Part shown: one piece after another, positions 37,486-45,984 of the stretch | Layout: every line of letters starts with the position of its first letter | Position numbering within the stretch: the stretch's first letter is position 1 | NCBI RefSeq assembly: GCF_013155375.1 | Contig: NZ_JABJQY010000002.1 | Location: forward strand, 744,001-808,000 | DNA: 64,000 bases | Direction of reading: 5' to 3' | Origin: Nocardioides sp. zg-1308 | Lineage (GTDB): Bacteria > Actinomycetota > Actinomycetes > Propionibacteriales > Nocardioidaceae | Program-made: the position numbers and the translations under genes | The notes under the pieces: model-generated | The model's input: the letters and a program-made list of their open reading frames with translations, nothing else | The model's database searches: none | Told to the model about the DNA's origin: nothing

Positions 37486-38699
37486 GCGGGCGCACCCGCC
37501 AGCTCGGCGAGCACGTCGGCCAGCGCGTCGACGCCGGCCAGGCAGTCAGCCGTCTCGGCGTGCTCGTCGGGCGAGTGCGAGACGCCGGTGGGGTTGCGCA
37601 CGAAGAGCATCGCGGTGGGGATGCCGGCGTCCGACAGGATCCCGGCGTCGTGCCCCGCCTGGGTGGGGACGACCGGCCAGTCGCCGAGGCGGGCGAGCCG
37701 GGCGGCGAGGTCAGGGTCGAAGCCGACGGAGCCGGACACCGACTCGGGCGTCACGACCAGCGAGGTGCCGTCGCGGCCCGCGCGGTCGTCGGCCTGCCGG
37801 CTGATCTCGGCGACCATGGTCGCCAGGCCGTCGTCGGAGGAGGCGCGGGCGTCGAGCCACGCGGTGACCCGCGACGGCACGGCGTTGGTGCCGTTGGGCT
37901 CGACGGCGAGGCGTCCGAAGGTGGCGCGCTGACCGGCCAGCCGGGCCTGCTTGTTGGCGGCCAGCACCGTCATCGCACAGGTCAGCATCGGGTCGCGCCG
38001 GTCCTCCATGCGCGTCGTGCCGGCGTGGTTGGCCTGGCCGGCGAAGTCGAAGCGCCAGCGGCCGTGCGGCCAGATCTCGCTGGCCAGCCCGACGGCGACC
38101 TCGCGGTCGACGAGGTCGCGGCCCTGCTCGACGTGCAGCTCGACGAATGTCCCGACCCGGTCAACGGAGAGCAGACCGGCGGACGGGTCCAGCCCGGCGT
38201 CGGCGACGGCGTCGGCGAGGAACACCCCGTCGCGGTCCCGCAGCTCGCGCGCCTCGTCCCACGTCGTCGCGCCGGTGACCAGCCGGGATCCCAGGCAGGC
38301 GCGTCCGAAGCGGGAGCCCTCCTCCTCGACGAAGACGCCCAGCCCGAGGGGCCGCGACGGCTCGAAGCCGCGATCGCGCAGGACGTCGACCGCAGCCAGC
38401 GCCGAGACCACCCCGAGCGGGCCGTCGTACGCCCCGCCGTCGAGCACCGAGTCGAGGTGCGACCCGGTGAGCACGCCCGGCGCGCCGCTCGGGGTGCTCG
38501 GCTCCCACCACGCCACCTGATTGCCGATGCCGTCGGTCCCGACCGTGAGGCCACGCGACGCGCACGACTCGGCGAACCACGCGCGCAGCTCGGTCTCGGC
38601 CGAGGCCCACGGCTGCCGGAAGTAGCCTCCCGACGAGGCCGACCGCCCCACCGGCGCCAGGTCGCGCCACATGTCCTCGAACGCTCGGCTGCTGGGCAT
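37482..38699 (-). CDS. M20 amidohydrolase (allantoate amidohydrolase/hydantoinase-carbamoylase type)
   Basis: A 405-residue M20 zinc amidohydrolase. Metal ligands are in TGSHLDSVLDGGAYDG, FVEEEGSRFG, and FVELHVEQG; NHAGTTRM is the dimerisation/substrate motif and a final His lies in GVSHSPDEHAE. The family cleaves N-carbamoyl or allantoate amides. Coupled to hutF and hutI, and with no hutG seen in the window, it is a good candidate for the missing N-formylglutamate deformylase. First gene of the operon, with its own promoter and operator just upstream. Confidence 0.88.
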   Translation of the reverse strand: MPSSRAFEDMWRDLAPVGRSASSGGYFRQPWASAETELRAWFAESCASRGLTVGTDGIGNQVAWWEPSTPSGAPGVLTGSHLDSVLDGGAYDGPLGVVSALAAVDVLRDRGFEPSRPLGLGVFVEEEGSRFGRACLGSRLVTGATTWDEARELRDRDGVFLADAVADAGLDPSAGLLSVDRVGTFVELHVEQGRDLVDREVAVGLASEIWPHGRWRFDFAGQANHAGTTRMEDRRDPMLTCAMTVLAANKQARLAGQRATFGRLAVEPNGTNAVPSRVTAWLDARASSDDGLATMVAEISRQADDRAGRDGTSLVVTPESVSGSVGFDPDLAARLARLGDWPVVPTQAGHDAGILSDAGIPTAMLFVRNPTGVSHSPDEHAETADCLAGVDALADVLAELAGAPA

Positions 38700-38705
38700 G
38701 GCGCC

Positions 38706-38734
38706 AGTCCACCGGGATCGCCGATCCCGGTCAA
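38706..38734 (-). promoter_or_regulatory. Promoter and operator of the M20-hutF-hutI operon
   Basis: On the - strand TTGACC (38729-38734), 17 bp, TGGACT (38706-38711), then 6 nt to the ATG: a full promoter for a leaderless message. The spacer is filled by a 21-bp palindrome (38711-38731; ACCGGGATC arms around a GCC centre), an ideal repressor site. The remaining part of this gap, up to 38911, shows no further feature. Confidence 0.7.
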
Positions 38735-38924
38735 CGCAGGACGTCGGCATGTAGTCTCGGATGCCAGACAGGGTGTGCCCTCAGGCTCGCTGACACACAG
38801 CGGACACGTGTCCGAGAAGCTGCCCTCGGCGGTCCGGTGGCGGGGCGGCATCTAGGAACGTGTACGTACGACGCCTCGGGCACGCGCCGAGGGCGAAGCG
38901 GAGGCGCAGGACAGTATGGCCTCC

Positions 38925-39521
38925 ATGGAGTTCCGCGAGGTCGTACGCCGCCGCCGGATGGTCCGCCGCTACGCACCCGACCCGGTGGACCCGGCGGTCG
39001 TCGACCGGATGGTGGCCCACGCGCAGCGCGCGCCCAATGCCGGCTTCACGCAGGGCTGGGCGTTCCTCGTCCTCGACACGCCCGCGGACGTCGCGCTGTT
39101 CTGGGAGTCGACCGGCGCCGACCCCGACACCCACAACGCGTGGCTCGACGGGATGCGCACCGCGCCGGTGGTGATCGTGCCGCTGGCCAGCAGGCGGGCC
39201 TACCTCGAGCGCTACGCCGAGGACGACAAGGGCTGGACCGACCGGAGCGAGGACCGGTGGCCGGTGCCGTACTGGTGGGTCGACACCGGGATGGCGTCGC
39301 TGCTGATCCTCCAGACGGCCGTCGACGAGGGCCTCGGAGCGTGCTTCTTCGGCATCCCCGGCGAGCACGTCGCGACGTTCCGGGCGGCGTTCGGGGTCCC
39401 GGACGACCACGCGCCCGTCGGGGCGATCACGGTCGGGCACCGGCTGACGGACACCGGCTCGTCGGGCTCACCCGCGCGTCGGGAGCGGCGCGACGACGTC
39501 GTCCACCGCGGCCGCTGGTGA
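38925..39521 (+). CDS. Nitroreductase family protein
   Basis: A 198-residue FMN-dependent oxidoreductase: MEFREVVRRRRMVRRYAPDPV start with the FMN phosphate-binding arginines, RAPNAGFTQGW, and GLGACFFGIP near residue 140. An ATG nine bases earlier exists, but CAGTAT lies 7 nt before the ATG at 38925, matching the leaderless pattern of this genome. The C-terminal 18 codons overlap the convergent kinase gene by 54 bp. Substrate unknown; the variable loop is long (DDKGWTDRSEDRW). Confidence 0.87.
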   Translation: MEFREVVRRRRMVRRYAPDPVDPAVVDRMVAHAQRAPNAGFTQGWAFLVLDTPADVALFWESTGADPDTHNAWLDGMRTAPVVIVPLASRRAYLERYAEDDKGWTDRSEDRWPVPYWWVDTGMASLLILQTAVDEGLGACFFGIPGEHVATFRAAFGVPDDHAPVGAITVGHRLTDTGSSGSPARRERRDDVVHRGRW

Positions 39522-40322
39522 GCGCAGCGGGTCGAGCGCCTCGCGCACCTGGGCCAGCAGCGGTCGCGCCGCCGGGTCGAGGTCGACGCAGGCGCGCAGG
39601 AGGTCGCGCACCGGCGCCGGCACCTCGTCGAGACCGCTCGGCGTGACCGGCATCCGCCGGTGCACCAGCGGCCAGCGGCGCCGGCTGTCCCACGTCGCCT
39701 CGTCGCCGTACGGCGCGGTGCGGGCGAGCGCGTCGATGAGCGTCATGCCGAGGCCCCAGACGTCGGTGGCGGCCGACAGCCCGCGACCGGTGGCCTGCTC
39801 CGGCGCCAGCCAGCCGCGCGTCCCCGCACCGGGCCGACCGGTCCCGGGACGACCGGCGAGGCTGAGGTCGATGAGGACCGCCTTGCCGTGGTCGACCACG
39901 ACGTTGTCGGGCTTGAGGTCGAGGTGCAGCCAGCCGTGGCGGTGGAGGTAGCCGAGGACCGAGGCGAGCTGGCAGCCGAGCTCGGCGGCATCGGCAAGGC
40001 CGAGCGGCTCCTCCTCGACGAGCGCCGAGAGGGTCGCCCCGCGCAGCGTCTCCAGCACGACCGTGGGCGGGTCGTCCAGCACGTCGTAGCCCCGTACGAG
40101 GTGGGGGTGGGCGAGCGTCGTGGCGAGGTGCCCCTCGAGCAGCACCGCCTGGCGCACGCGCGGGTCGTCACGCCGGTCCGCGCGCAGGAGCTTGACCACG
40201 CAGCGGGTGCCGCGGTCCTCGTCCCAGGCGTCCCAGGTCTCCAGCCGCCGACCGTCCGCCAGCAGGGCGATCGGTCGGTAGCCGGCGGGCAGGTCTCCGG
40301 TGGGCGAGTGCCGGCGCGTCAC
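39468..40322 (-). CDS. Serine/threonine protein kinase-like protein
   Basis: A 284-residue Hanks-type kinase domain with little else. The ATP lysine is in CVVKLLRAD, catalytic loop HLDLKPDNVV (HXDXKXXN) at about residue 140, and activation segment starts DLSLAG in place of DFG. GTRGWLAPEQATG is the usual APE region. The glycine-rich loop is weak. The GTG start overlaps the ABC transporter stop by 4 bp. DLS instead of DFG leaves the metal Asp intact, so activity is plausible. No membrane or PASTA domain. Confidence 0.85.
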   Translation of the reverse strand: MTRRHSPTGDLPAGYRPIALLADGRRLETWDAWDEDRGTRCVVKLLRADRRDDPRVRQAVLLEGHLATTLAHPHLVRGYDVLDDPPTVVLETLRGATLSALVEEEPLGLADAAELGCQLASVLGYLHRHGWLHLDLKPDNVVVDHGKAVLIDLSLAGRPGTGRPGAGTRGWLAPEQATGRGLSAATDVWGLGMTLIDALARTAPYGDEATWDSRRRWPLVHRRMPVTPSGLDEVPAPVRDLLRACVDLDPAARPLLAQVREALDPLRSPAAAVDDVVAPLPTRG

Positions 40323-42082
40323 CGCGCAGCCTCCGACAGCACCCGGTCCACCGCGTCGAGCGACACCACACGGTCGACGTGCTCGAGCACGACGGGGTCG
40401 TGGGTCAGCACGATCACCGTGCGATCGCGTGGACCCTCGGTCAGCGCAGCCATCAGCCGGTGGGCGGCGTCCGCGTCGAGGCCGGTCGTCGGCTCGTCCA
40501 GCACCAGCACGCGGCTCGGACGCAGAAGGGCTCGCGCCACCGACAGCCGCTGACGCTGCCCGCCGGAGAGCGTACGGCCGCGCTGGCCGATGCGGGTCTG
40601 GTAGCCGTGGGGCAGACGTTCGACGAACTCGTGCGCACCGGCGGTCCGGGCAGCGTCGCGCACCTCCGCGCGGGTGGCGTCGGGCCGCCCGAGGACGAGG
40701 TTGTCGTGGACGGTCGCGTCGAGCATCAGCTGCTCCTGGTGGACCACGGTGACGGCGTCGCGCACCGACGCGGCGGTGTGCGCGGCCACGTCGTGCCCGT
40801 CGATCGTCACCCGACCCGCGTCCGCGACGAGCTGGCGCGCCACGAGCCGGCCGAGCGTCGACTTGCCCGACCCGCTCGGCCCGACCAGCGCGACGACCTC
40901 GCCGGCACCGACCTCGAGGGAGAAGTCGGAGAGCACCGGGCGCGGGGCGCCGGGGTAGGTGAACGACACCGCGTGCATCGCGAGGGCACCGCGACCGGGC
41001 GGCAGGGCGGTCGCGCTCGGACGGTCGCCGCCGGCGGGCTCGTCGAGCAGCTCGACCACCCGCTCGACGCCGGCACTGGCGGAGTAGAGGGCGGGGACCA
41101 GGTCGGCCAGCGTGCGCACCGGGCCGAAGCACTGCATGAGCAGCGTGAGGAAGGCCAGCAGCCCGCCGAGGGTGAGCCGGTCAGTGGCGAGCGCCCAGAC
41201 GCCCAGCCCGACGACCAGCAGCACCCCGACGAGCTCGGCGAGGTCGACGAGCGGGAGGAACAGCGCGCGGATCCGGCTCGCGGCGAGCTCGGCGCCGGCG
41301 ATGGCGCGGTTGTGGCCGTCGTACGACGCGACCGCGCGGTCCTCGCGACCGTAGGACTGCACGAGCGCGGCGTTGCCCAGGGCCTCCTCGGTCACGCTGC
41401 CCAGCGACCCGCCGCGGCGGCGGCGCTCGCGCGAGACGTCGCGGGTGAGGCGGGCGAAGCGGGTGGAGACCCACCAGAAGAGGGGCGCGACGACGAGCGA
41501 GGCCAGCGCGAGCTGCCACTGCATCCAGACCAGGGCGCCGACCAGGACGAGCAGCCGCACCAGCGCGCCGACGCCCTCGCTCACCTGGGTCACCATGAAC
41601 CGCTCGACGGCGGCGACGTCGGAGGTCAGGCGGGTGAGGGTGTCGCCGAGGCGGCGGCGGTCGTGCGTGGCGGCCGGGAGCGACAGCACGTGCGAGAACA
41701 CGTCGCGGCGCAGGTCGACGAGGAACCGCTGGGAGACGTACGTCGACAGGTAGTCGTCGGCCCCCGAGACGACCCCGCTGGTCAGGTTGAGCGCGACGTA
41801 GAGCAGCGCGAGCAGGAGGAGCGGCTCCAACGCCGCAGGGACCAGAACGTCGTCGACGAGGCGCTGGTAGAGCAGCGCCTCCGCGACCGAGACCAGGGGC
41901 GCGGCGGTGAGCAGGACGAGCCCGAGGAGGAGCCACCAGCGCAGGGGCCGCAGCCGCGGCCAGAAGCGGCGGGCGATGTCGACGAGCCGCATCGAGGCGG
42001 CGACGTCGACGAGCGCCTCCTGCTCGGGGGCGGCTCGGAGGGCACCGCGCAGGCGGCTGCCGAGGCGACGGCGTACGGACAT
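40319..42082 (-). CDS. ABC exporter, fused permease-ATPase
   Basis: A 587-residue half-transporter: six membrane spans (about residues 45-320) and an ATPase with Walker A VGPSGSGKST, signature LSGGQRQRLSVARALL and Walker B VLVLDEPTTGLD. Single polypeptides of this type dimerise to export lipids, drugs or peptides. ATG at 42082 has GCAGGAG upstream. It lies downstream of a gene for a 46-residue Arg-rich peptide, with a strong hairpin between, and is coupled to the kinase. No peptidase (C39) domain is present. Confidence 0.92.
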   Translation of the reverse strand: MSVRRRLGSRLRGALRAAPEQEALVDVAASMRLVDIARRFWPRLRPLRWWLLLGLVLLTAAPLVSVAEALLYQRLVDDVLVPAALEPLLLLALLYVALNLTSGVVSGADDYLSTYVSQRFLVDLRRDVFSHVLSLPAATHDRRRLGDTLTRLTSDVAAVERFMVTQVSEGVGALVRLLVLVGALVWMQWQLALASLVVAPLFWWVSTRFARLTRDVSRERRRRGGSLGSVTEEALGNAALVQSYGREDRAVASYDGHNRAIAGAELAASRIRALFLPLVDLAELVGVLLVVGLGVWALATDRLTLGGLLAFLTLLMQCFGPVRTLADLVPALYSASAGVERVVELLDEPAGGDRPSATALPPGRGALAMHAVSFTYPGAPRPVLSDFSLEVGAGEVVALVGPSGSGKSTLGRLVARQLVADAGRVTIDGHDVAAHTAASVRDAVTVVHQEQLMLDATVHDNLVLGRPDATRAEVRDAARTAGAHEFVERLPHGYQTRIGQRGRTLSGGQRQRLSVARALLRPSRVLVLDEPTTGLDADAAHRLMAALTEGPRDRTVIVLTHDPVVLEHVDRVVSLDAVDRVLSEAAR

Positions 42083-42125
42083 CGGGCGCTCCTGCTCGGT
42101 CGGGGGAAGGGGGGTGGGACGAGCA

Positions 42126-42163
42126 CGACGGGTGGGCGGCCGGGAGCGGCCGCCCACCCGTCG
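42126..42163 (-). terminator. 16-bp hairpin between the Arg-rich peptide and the ABC exporter
   Basis: Perfect 16-bp stem (42126-42141 with 42148-42163) and a 6-nt loop, 14 bp after the small gene's stop. It can act as partial terminator or as mRNA stabiliser, giving more peptide than exporter. Confidence 0.75.
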
Positions 42164-42177
42164 CGGTGGGGCTCGGT

Positions 42178-42318
42178 TCAGCTCGAGCGCGAGCGCGACC
42201 GGCTGCGGTTGCGGCGACGCCGGCGGCGCCGGCGGCGGCGCCCGTCGTCGCTGGAGGAGTCGCCCCGACGGGCCTGGACGGCCGGCGCGAGGGCGGTGAG
42301 GATTCCGGAGCGGGCCAT
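42178..42318 (-). CDS. 46-residue Arg/Ser-rich peptide
   Basis: Starts MARSGILTALAPAVQARRG, then SSSDDG, a run of ten Arg and a C-terminal NRSRSRSRSS tail. AAGGAGG lies 6 nt before the ATG, one of the best ribosome sites in the window, so it is very likely expressed. Upstream gene of a peptide-hairpin-exporter-kinase unit. Possible roles are exported cationic peptide, nucleic acid-binding peptide, or kinase substrate (the RS repeats); I do not recognise it. Confidence 0.68.
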   Translation of the reverse strand: MARSGILTALAPAVQARRGDSSSDDGRRRRRRRRRRNRSRSRSRSS

Positions 42319-42383
42319 GGTGGCCTCCTTCGGTTTCGGTACCCGGGACTTCCCGGCTGACGAGGAAGACTCTGGAGCCGGTG

Positions 42384-42423
42384 CATGACGCGGTCATGAG
42401 GCGACGATGAGAGGGTCCTCATC
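42384..42423. promoter_or_regulatory. Two short inverted repeats in a divergent promoter region
   Basis: CATGACGCGGTCATG (42384-42398) is a 6+3+6 palindrome; GATGAG/CTCATC arms (42406-42411, 42418-42423) form another. Both lie between the Arg-rich peptide gene and the divergent M20 peptidase gene. TACGGT at 42466-42471 is the -10-like box of the latter. Confidence 0.4.
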
Positions 42424-42477
42424 ACCGTCGTCCGGCAACCCGGACCGCCGGGGGCCGCCCGGCGCTACGGTCTGCGC

Positions 42478-43824
42478 ATGACCGAACGCGTGGTGGGCGC
42501 CCTGCAGGCCCTCGTCCGCATCCCGACCGTCTCCGACCGCGACCCGTCGCGGGTTGACGCCGCGGCCTTCGACCGCCTCCTGGCCGAGCTGGCCACCTGG
42601 TTCCCGCTGCTCCACGAGCGGCTCGAGCTGACGCGGGTCGGCTCGCACGGCCTGCTGTTCCGGTGGGCCGGCGCCAGCGCCGAGCGGCCGGTGGTGCTGA
42701 TGGCCCACCTCGACGTCGTACCGGTCGACGGCGAGGCACCCTGGCAGCACGACCCCTTCGGCGGCGAGGTCCACGACTCCGCGGTGGGTCCTGCGATCTG
42801 GGGGCGTGGCACGCTCGACGACAAGGGCTGCGTGGCCGGCATCTGCGAGGCCGTGGAGTCGCTGCTCGAGGCCGGGCACGTCCCGGCGCAGGACGTGTGG
42901 CTGTCCTTCGGCTGCGACGAGGAGGTGAGCGGCCCCTCGGCCGTCGACGCGGTCGAGGTGCTCCGCGAGCGGGGCGTGACCCCGTGGCTGGTGCTCGACG
43001 AGGGCGGGGCCATCGCGGGTGGCGCCTTCCCCGGCGTGCGGGCCCCTCTCGGCGTCATCGGGGTGACGGAGAAGGGCACGACGTCGCTCGAGCTGGTCGC
43101 CGAGGGACGCGGCGGGCACGCCTCGACCCCCGCCAGGAACGGCCCGACCGCCCGGATCGCCCGCGCGATCCTGCGGATCGAGAAGGCGCCGTTCCCCGCG
43201 TCCGCACCTCCACCGACGCTCGAGCTCATGCGCCGCCTGGCCCCGCACGTCCCGATGCCGCTGCGCCCGGTCCTCGCGCCGCTGCTGGGCCGCGCCGACC
43301 GGCTGGCACCGGTGGTCACCCGGGCGCTGCTCGCGGCGGGTCCGGAGGCCGCCGCCATGACGCGCACCACGGTCGCCACCACGACGCTGAGCGGCTCCCC
43401 CGCCCTCAACGTGATCGCCTCGACCGCCAGGGCCGGTCTCAACGTCCGCGTGATGGTCGGGGACACCGTGGAGGGAGTCGTCGAGCACGTGCGCAAGGCG
43501 GTGGCCGACGACTCCATCCGCATCGACGTGGTGGACGCCGGTGAACCGTCGCCGGTCTCTCCGATGGACGCGCCGTTCGAGCTCGTCGAGGAGTGCATCG
43601 CGGAGGTGTTCCCCGAGGCGGTGGCGACGCCCTACGTGATGATGGCGGCCACCGACTCGCGCCACTTCTGCGCGATCAGCGAGCACGTCTACCGCTTCGC
43701 CCCCTTCCGGATGACCAAGGCGCAGCGGCAGGCGATCCACTCCTACGACGAGCACATCGGCGTCGCCGACCTCGTCGACGGCGCCCGGTGGTACCAGCTG
43801 CTCATCGAGAGGCTTCCCGCATGA
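42478..43824 (+). CDS. M20 family peptidase
   Basis: A 448-residue zinc peptidase. Ligands: VLMAHLDVVPVDGEAPW, GRGTLDDKGCVAGICEAVE, FGCDEEVSG with the catalytic Glu, and ATDSRHFC; RGGHASTP is the dimerisation-domain motif. It resembles the PM20D1/carboxypeptidase S-type M20 subgroup, which hydrolyses dipeptides or N-acyl amino acids. TACGGT sits 6 nt before the ATG. Its end overlaps an MFS gene by ATGA, so peptide uptake or product export is likely linked. Confidence 0.9.
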   Translation: MTERVVGALQALVRIPTVSDRDPSRVDAAAFDRLLAELATWFPLLHERLELTRVGSHGLLFRWAGASAERPVVLMAHLDVVPVDGEAPWQHDPFGGEVHDSAVGPAIWGRGTLDDKGCVAGICEAVESLLEAGHVPAQDVWLSFGCDEEVSGPSAVDAVEVLRERGVTPWLVLDEGGAIAGGAFPGVRAPLGVIGVTEKGTTSLELVAEGRGGHASTPARNGPTARIARAILRIEKAPFPASAPPPTLELMRRLAPHVPMPLRPVLAPLLGRADRLAPVVTRALLAAGPEAAAMTRTTVATTTLSGSPALNVIASTARAGLNVRVMVGDTVEGVVEHVRKAVADDSIRIDVVDAGEPSPVSPMDAPFELVEECIAEVFPEAVATPYVMMAATDSRHFCAISEHVYRFAPFRMTKAQRQAIHSYDEHIGVADLVDGARWYQLLIERLPA

Positions 43825-45302
43825 CGGAGATCCCGCCGGCACCGATCCAGGTGCCACCGGCGCACACGGCCGTCAAGGGGCTGGCGGCGGTCGTCGGCTT
43901 CCTCGTGCTGGTCGAGGTCGCGAGCGGCATCCTGCAGGGCTACTACACGCCGATCTACCCGCAGATCGCCGAGCACCTCTCGATCAGCGAGGGCGACGTC
44001 AACTGGTTCGAGGCCGCGCAGCTGATCGTCAGCGCCCTCTGCATCCCGCTGCTCGCGCGGCTCGGCGACCTCGTCGGCCACAAGCGCGTCCTGCTGCTCT
44101 CGACCGCCGTCACCGCCCTGGGCTCGTGGTGGCTGGCGTTCGCGCCGGGCTTCACGACCTTCCTCATCGGCTGGGCGATCCAGGGCGCGTACGTCGTCTG
44201 GCTGCCGCTGGAGATCGCGATCGTCCACCGCCGCACGCGGGCGTCAGGGCGCCAGGAGCTGCTCACCCGGCGCGGTGCCGCGATCCTCGTGGGCTCGCTC
44301 GAGCTCGCGGTCATCATCGGCGCGGTCACCAGCGGGCTGCTCGTCGAGACCCTCGACATGAACCTCCTGCTCGCCCTGCCGGCCGTCGTCGTGACGGCGG
44401 TCTTCTTCGTCATCCTCGCCGGGGTGGAGCAGGCGCCCGGTGACGACGCCGGCGGCAGCATCGACTGGACCGGCCTCGGCCTGGTCACGGTCGCCCTCGG
44501 GGTGCTCATGGGCGGACTGGTGCTGCTGCGCCTCGACGGCCCCGGCTCGGCGCGCGGCTGGCTCACCATCGTGCTCGCCGTGGCCGCGTTCGTCGCCTTC
44601 TGGCGCTTCGAGCAGCGTCACGCCCAGCCGATCGTCGACGTGCGACTGCTCGCCAGCCCGGCGCAGTGGCCGATCCAGCTCACGGCGTTCCTCTTCGGCA
44701 TCCCCGTGCTGGGCGGCCAGATCCCGCTGTCGACGTACGCCCAGGCGGACCCGGCCGAGCGCGGCTACGGGCTCGGCGCCGACCCGGCGTTCATCTCCAC
44801 GCTGATCGGTCTCTACGTCGTGACGCTGGCGATCGGCGCCTTCACCCTGCCTCTCACCACGCGGCTGCTGGGCGGCGTACGCCGTGCGCTGGTGGTCGCG
44901 TGCTGCCTCGTCGGCGTCGGCTACCTGCTCTGGCTGCCGTTCCACGACGAGACCTGGCAGGCCCTCATCAACATGGGCGTCGCGGGCCTGGGCTCGGGGG
45001 CCCTGGTCGCCGCGCTGCCCGCCGCGGCCGCGGCCGCTGCCCCGCCGGAGCGCACGGGCATCGCCACCGGCATGACCAACGGCACCAAGACGGTCGGCGG
45101 CGCCATCGCCTCGGCGATCTTCGCGATCGCCCTCACCGCGACCGGCTCGCTCGACGCGGCGGCGGAGAAGGTCGCCCCGCTCAGCGGCTACCTCACGGTC
45201 TGGGCGGTCTGCGCCGGTGCGTCGTTCCTCGCCGCCCTCGCGCTGATGGCCGCGCCCAGGCACGCCTTCGGCGACCGGCCCGAGGTGACGGAGATCGTCT
45301 AG
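43821..45302 (+). CDS. MFS transporter, DHA2-type (14 spans)
   Basis: A 493-residue exporter-like MFS with about 14 hydrophobic segments, loop motif ARLGDLVGHKRVLL and ISEGDVNWFEAAQ in the first extracytoplasmic loop. Length and span number match the DHA2 drug:H+ antiporters. Coupled to the upstream M20 peptidase gene by a 4-bp overlap. Substrate unknown. Confidence 0.9.
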   Translation: MTEIPPAPIQVPPAHTAVKGLAAVVGFLVLVEVASGILQGYYTPIYPQIAEHLSISEGDVNWFEAAQLIVSALCIPLLARLGDLVGHKRVLLLSTAVTALGSWWLAFAPGFTTFLIGWAIQGAYVVWLPLEIAIVHRRTRASGRQELLTRRGAAILVGSLELAVIIGAVTSGLLVETLDMNLLLALPAVVVTAVFFVILAGVEQAPGDDAGGSIDWTGLGLVTVALGVLMGGLVLLRLDGPGSARGWLTIVLAVAAFVAFWRFEQRHAQPIVDVRLLASPAQWPIQLTAFLFGIPVLGGQIPLSTYAQADPAERGYGLGADPAFISTLIGLYVVTLAIGAFTLPLTTRLLGGVRRALVVACCLVGVGYLLWLPFHDETWQALINMGVAGLGSGALVAALPAAAAAAAPPERTGIATGMTNGTKTVGGAIASAIFAIALTATGSLDAAAEKVAPLSGYLTVWAVCAGASFLAALALMAAPRHAFGDRPEVTEIV

Positions 45303-45318
45303 GTCCTGAGGCCCGAGC

Positions 45319-45945
45319 TCAGCCGACCGCGGCGGCGAGCTGCGCCACCCCCGGTCCATCAAGGTCGGTGAGCGCCTGCCCCCGCCCGGAGACCACCATC
45401 AGCAGGGACAGCGCAGGTCCTGCCACCTCGGGCCCGTCCCCGTGCACGAGGTCCCTGTCGGTGGCCCGCAGCCGCACCCCGGCCGCGCGCTGCCTGCCGC
45501 CGCCCAGACCGACGGACGTCCGCAGCTGGTGGGACAGCGCGCGCTCGACAGGCTCCGAGGGGTGGGCGCGGGCCAGGCCGAGCGGTCGCCGCGCGTCCTC
45601 CCCGTGGACGACCTCCTCGACCAGGCGGCTGTCGAGCGGCGCCGGCGGAGTGGTCCTGCGGTCCGCCACCACGCGCAGCCGGTCCAGGGTCTCCTGCGGC
45701 GTCGCGCCCTTCGCCCGGGCGACGCCGCGTGCGTTCTGCCTGTCGAAGTCGAAGCGCGCCCGCGCCATGTCGCGCACGATGCTGAGCCGGGTGGTGCGCG
45801 CGTTGTCGACCAGGTGCGCCGCGACGTCGTGCACCGTCCAGCCGGGGCACAGGCTCGGCGTCTCCCACTGGTCGTCGTCCAGCCCGGTCAGGTCGTCGAT
45901 GAGCGCCCAGCGCTCCTGGGCCACCAGCTGCCACACGTCGGTCAT
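45319..45945 (-). CDS. Maleylpyruvate isomerase-like DinB-superfamily protein
   Basis: A 208-residue protein of the mycothiol-dependent maleylpyruvate isomerase N-terminal type. WQLVAQERWALIDDL, PSLCPGWTVHDVAAHLVDN with the metal His, and RLVEEVVHGEDARRPLG with the other two His/Glu ligands are intact. Such proteins are thiol-dependent transferases or isomerases in mycothiol-making actinobacteria. ATG at 45945 is preferred over an upstream alternative because it gives the usual N-terminus. Substrate unknown. Confidence 0.83.
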   Translation of the reverse strand: MTDVWQLVAQERWALIDDLTGLDDDQWETPSLCPGWTVHDVAAHLVDNARTTRLSIVRDMARARFDFDRQNARGVARAKGATPQETLDRLRVVADRRTTPPAPLDSRLVEEVVHGEDARRPLGLARAHPSEPVERALSHQLRTSVGLGGGRQRAAGVRLRATDRDLVHGDGPEVAGPALSLLMVVSGRGQALTDLDGPGVAQLAAAVG

Positions 45946-45984
45946 GCGGATGACCCTGCCAGCCCGCCCTGACAACCGAGCCGG

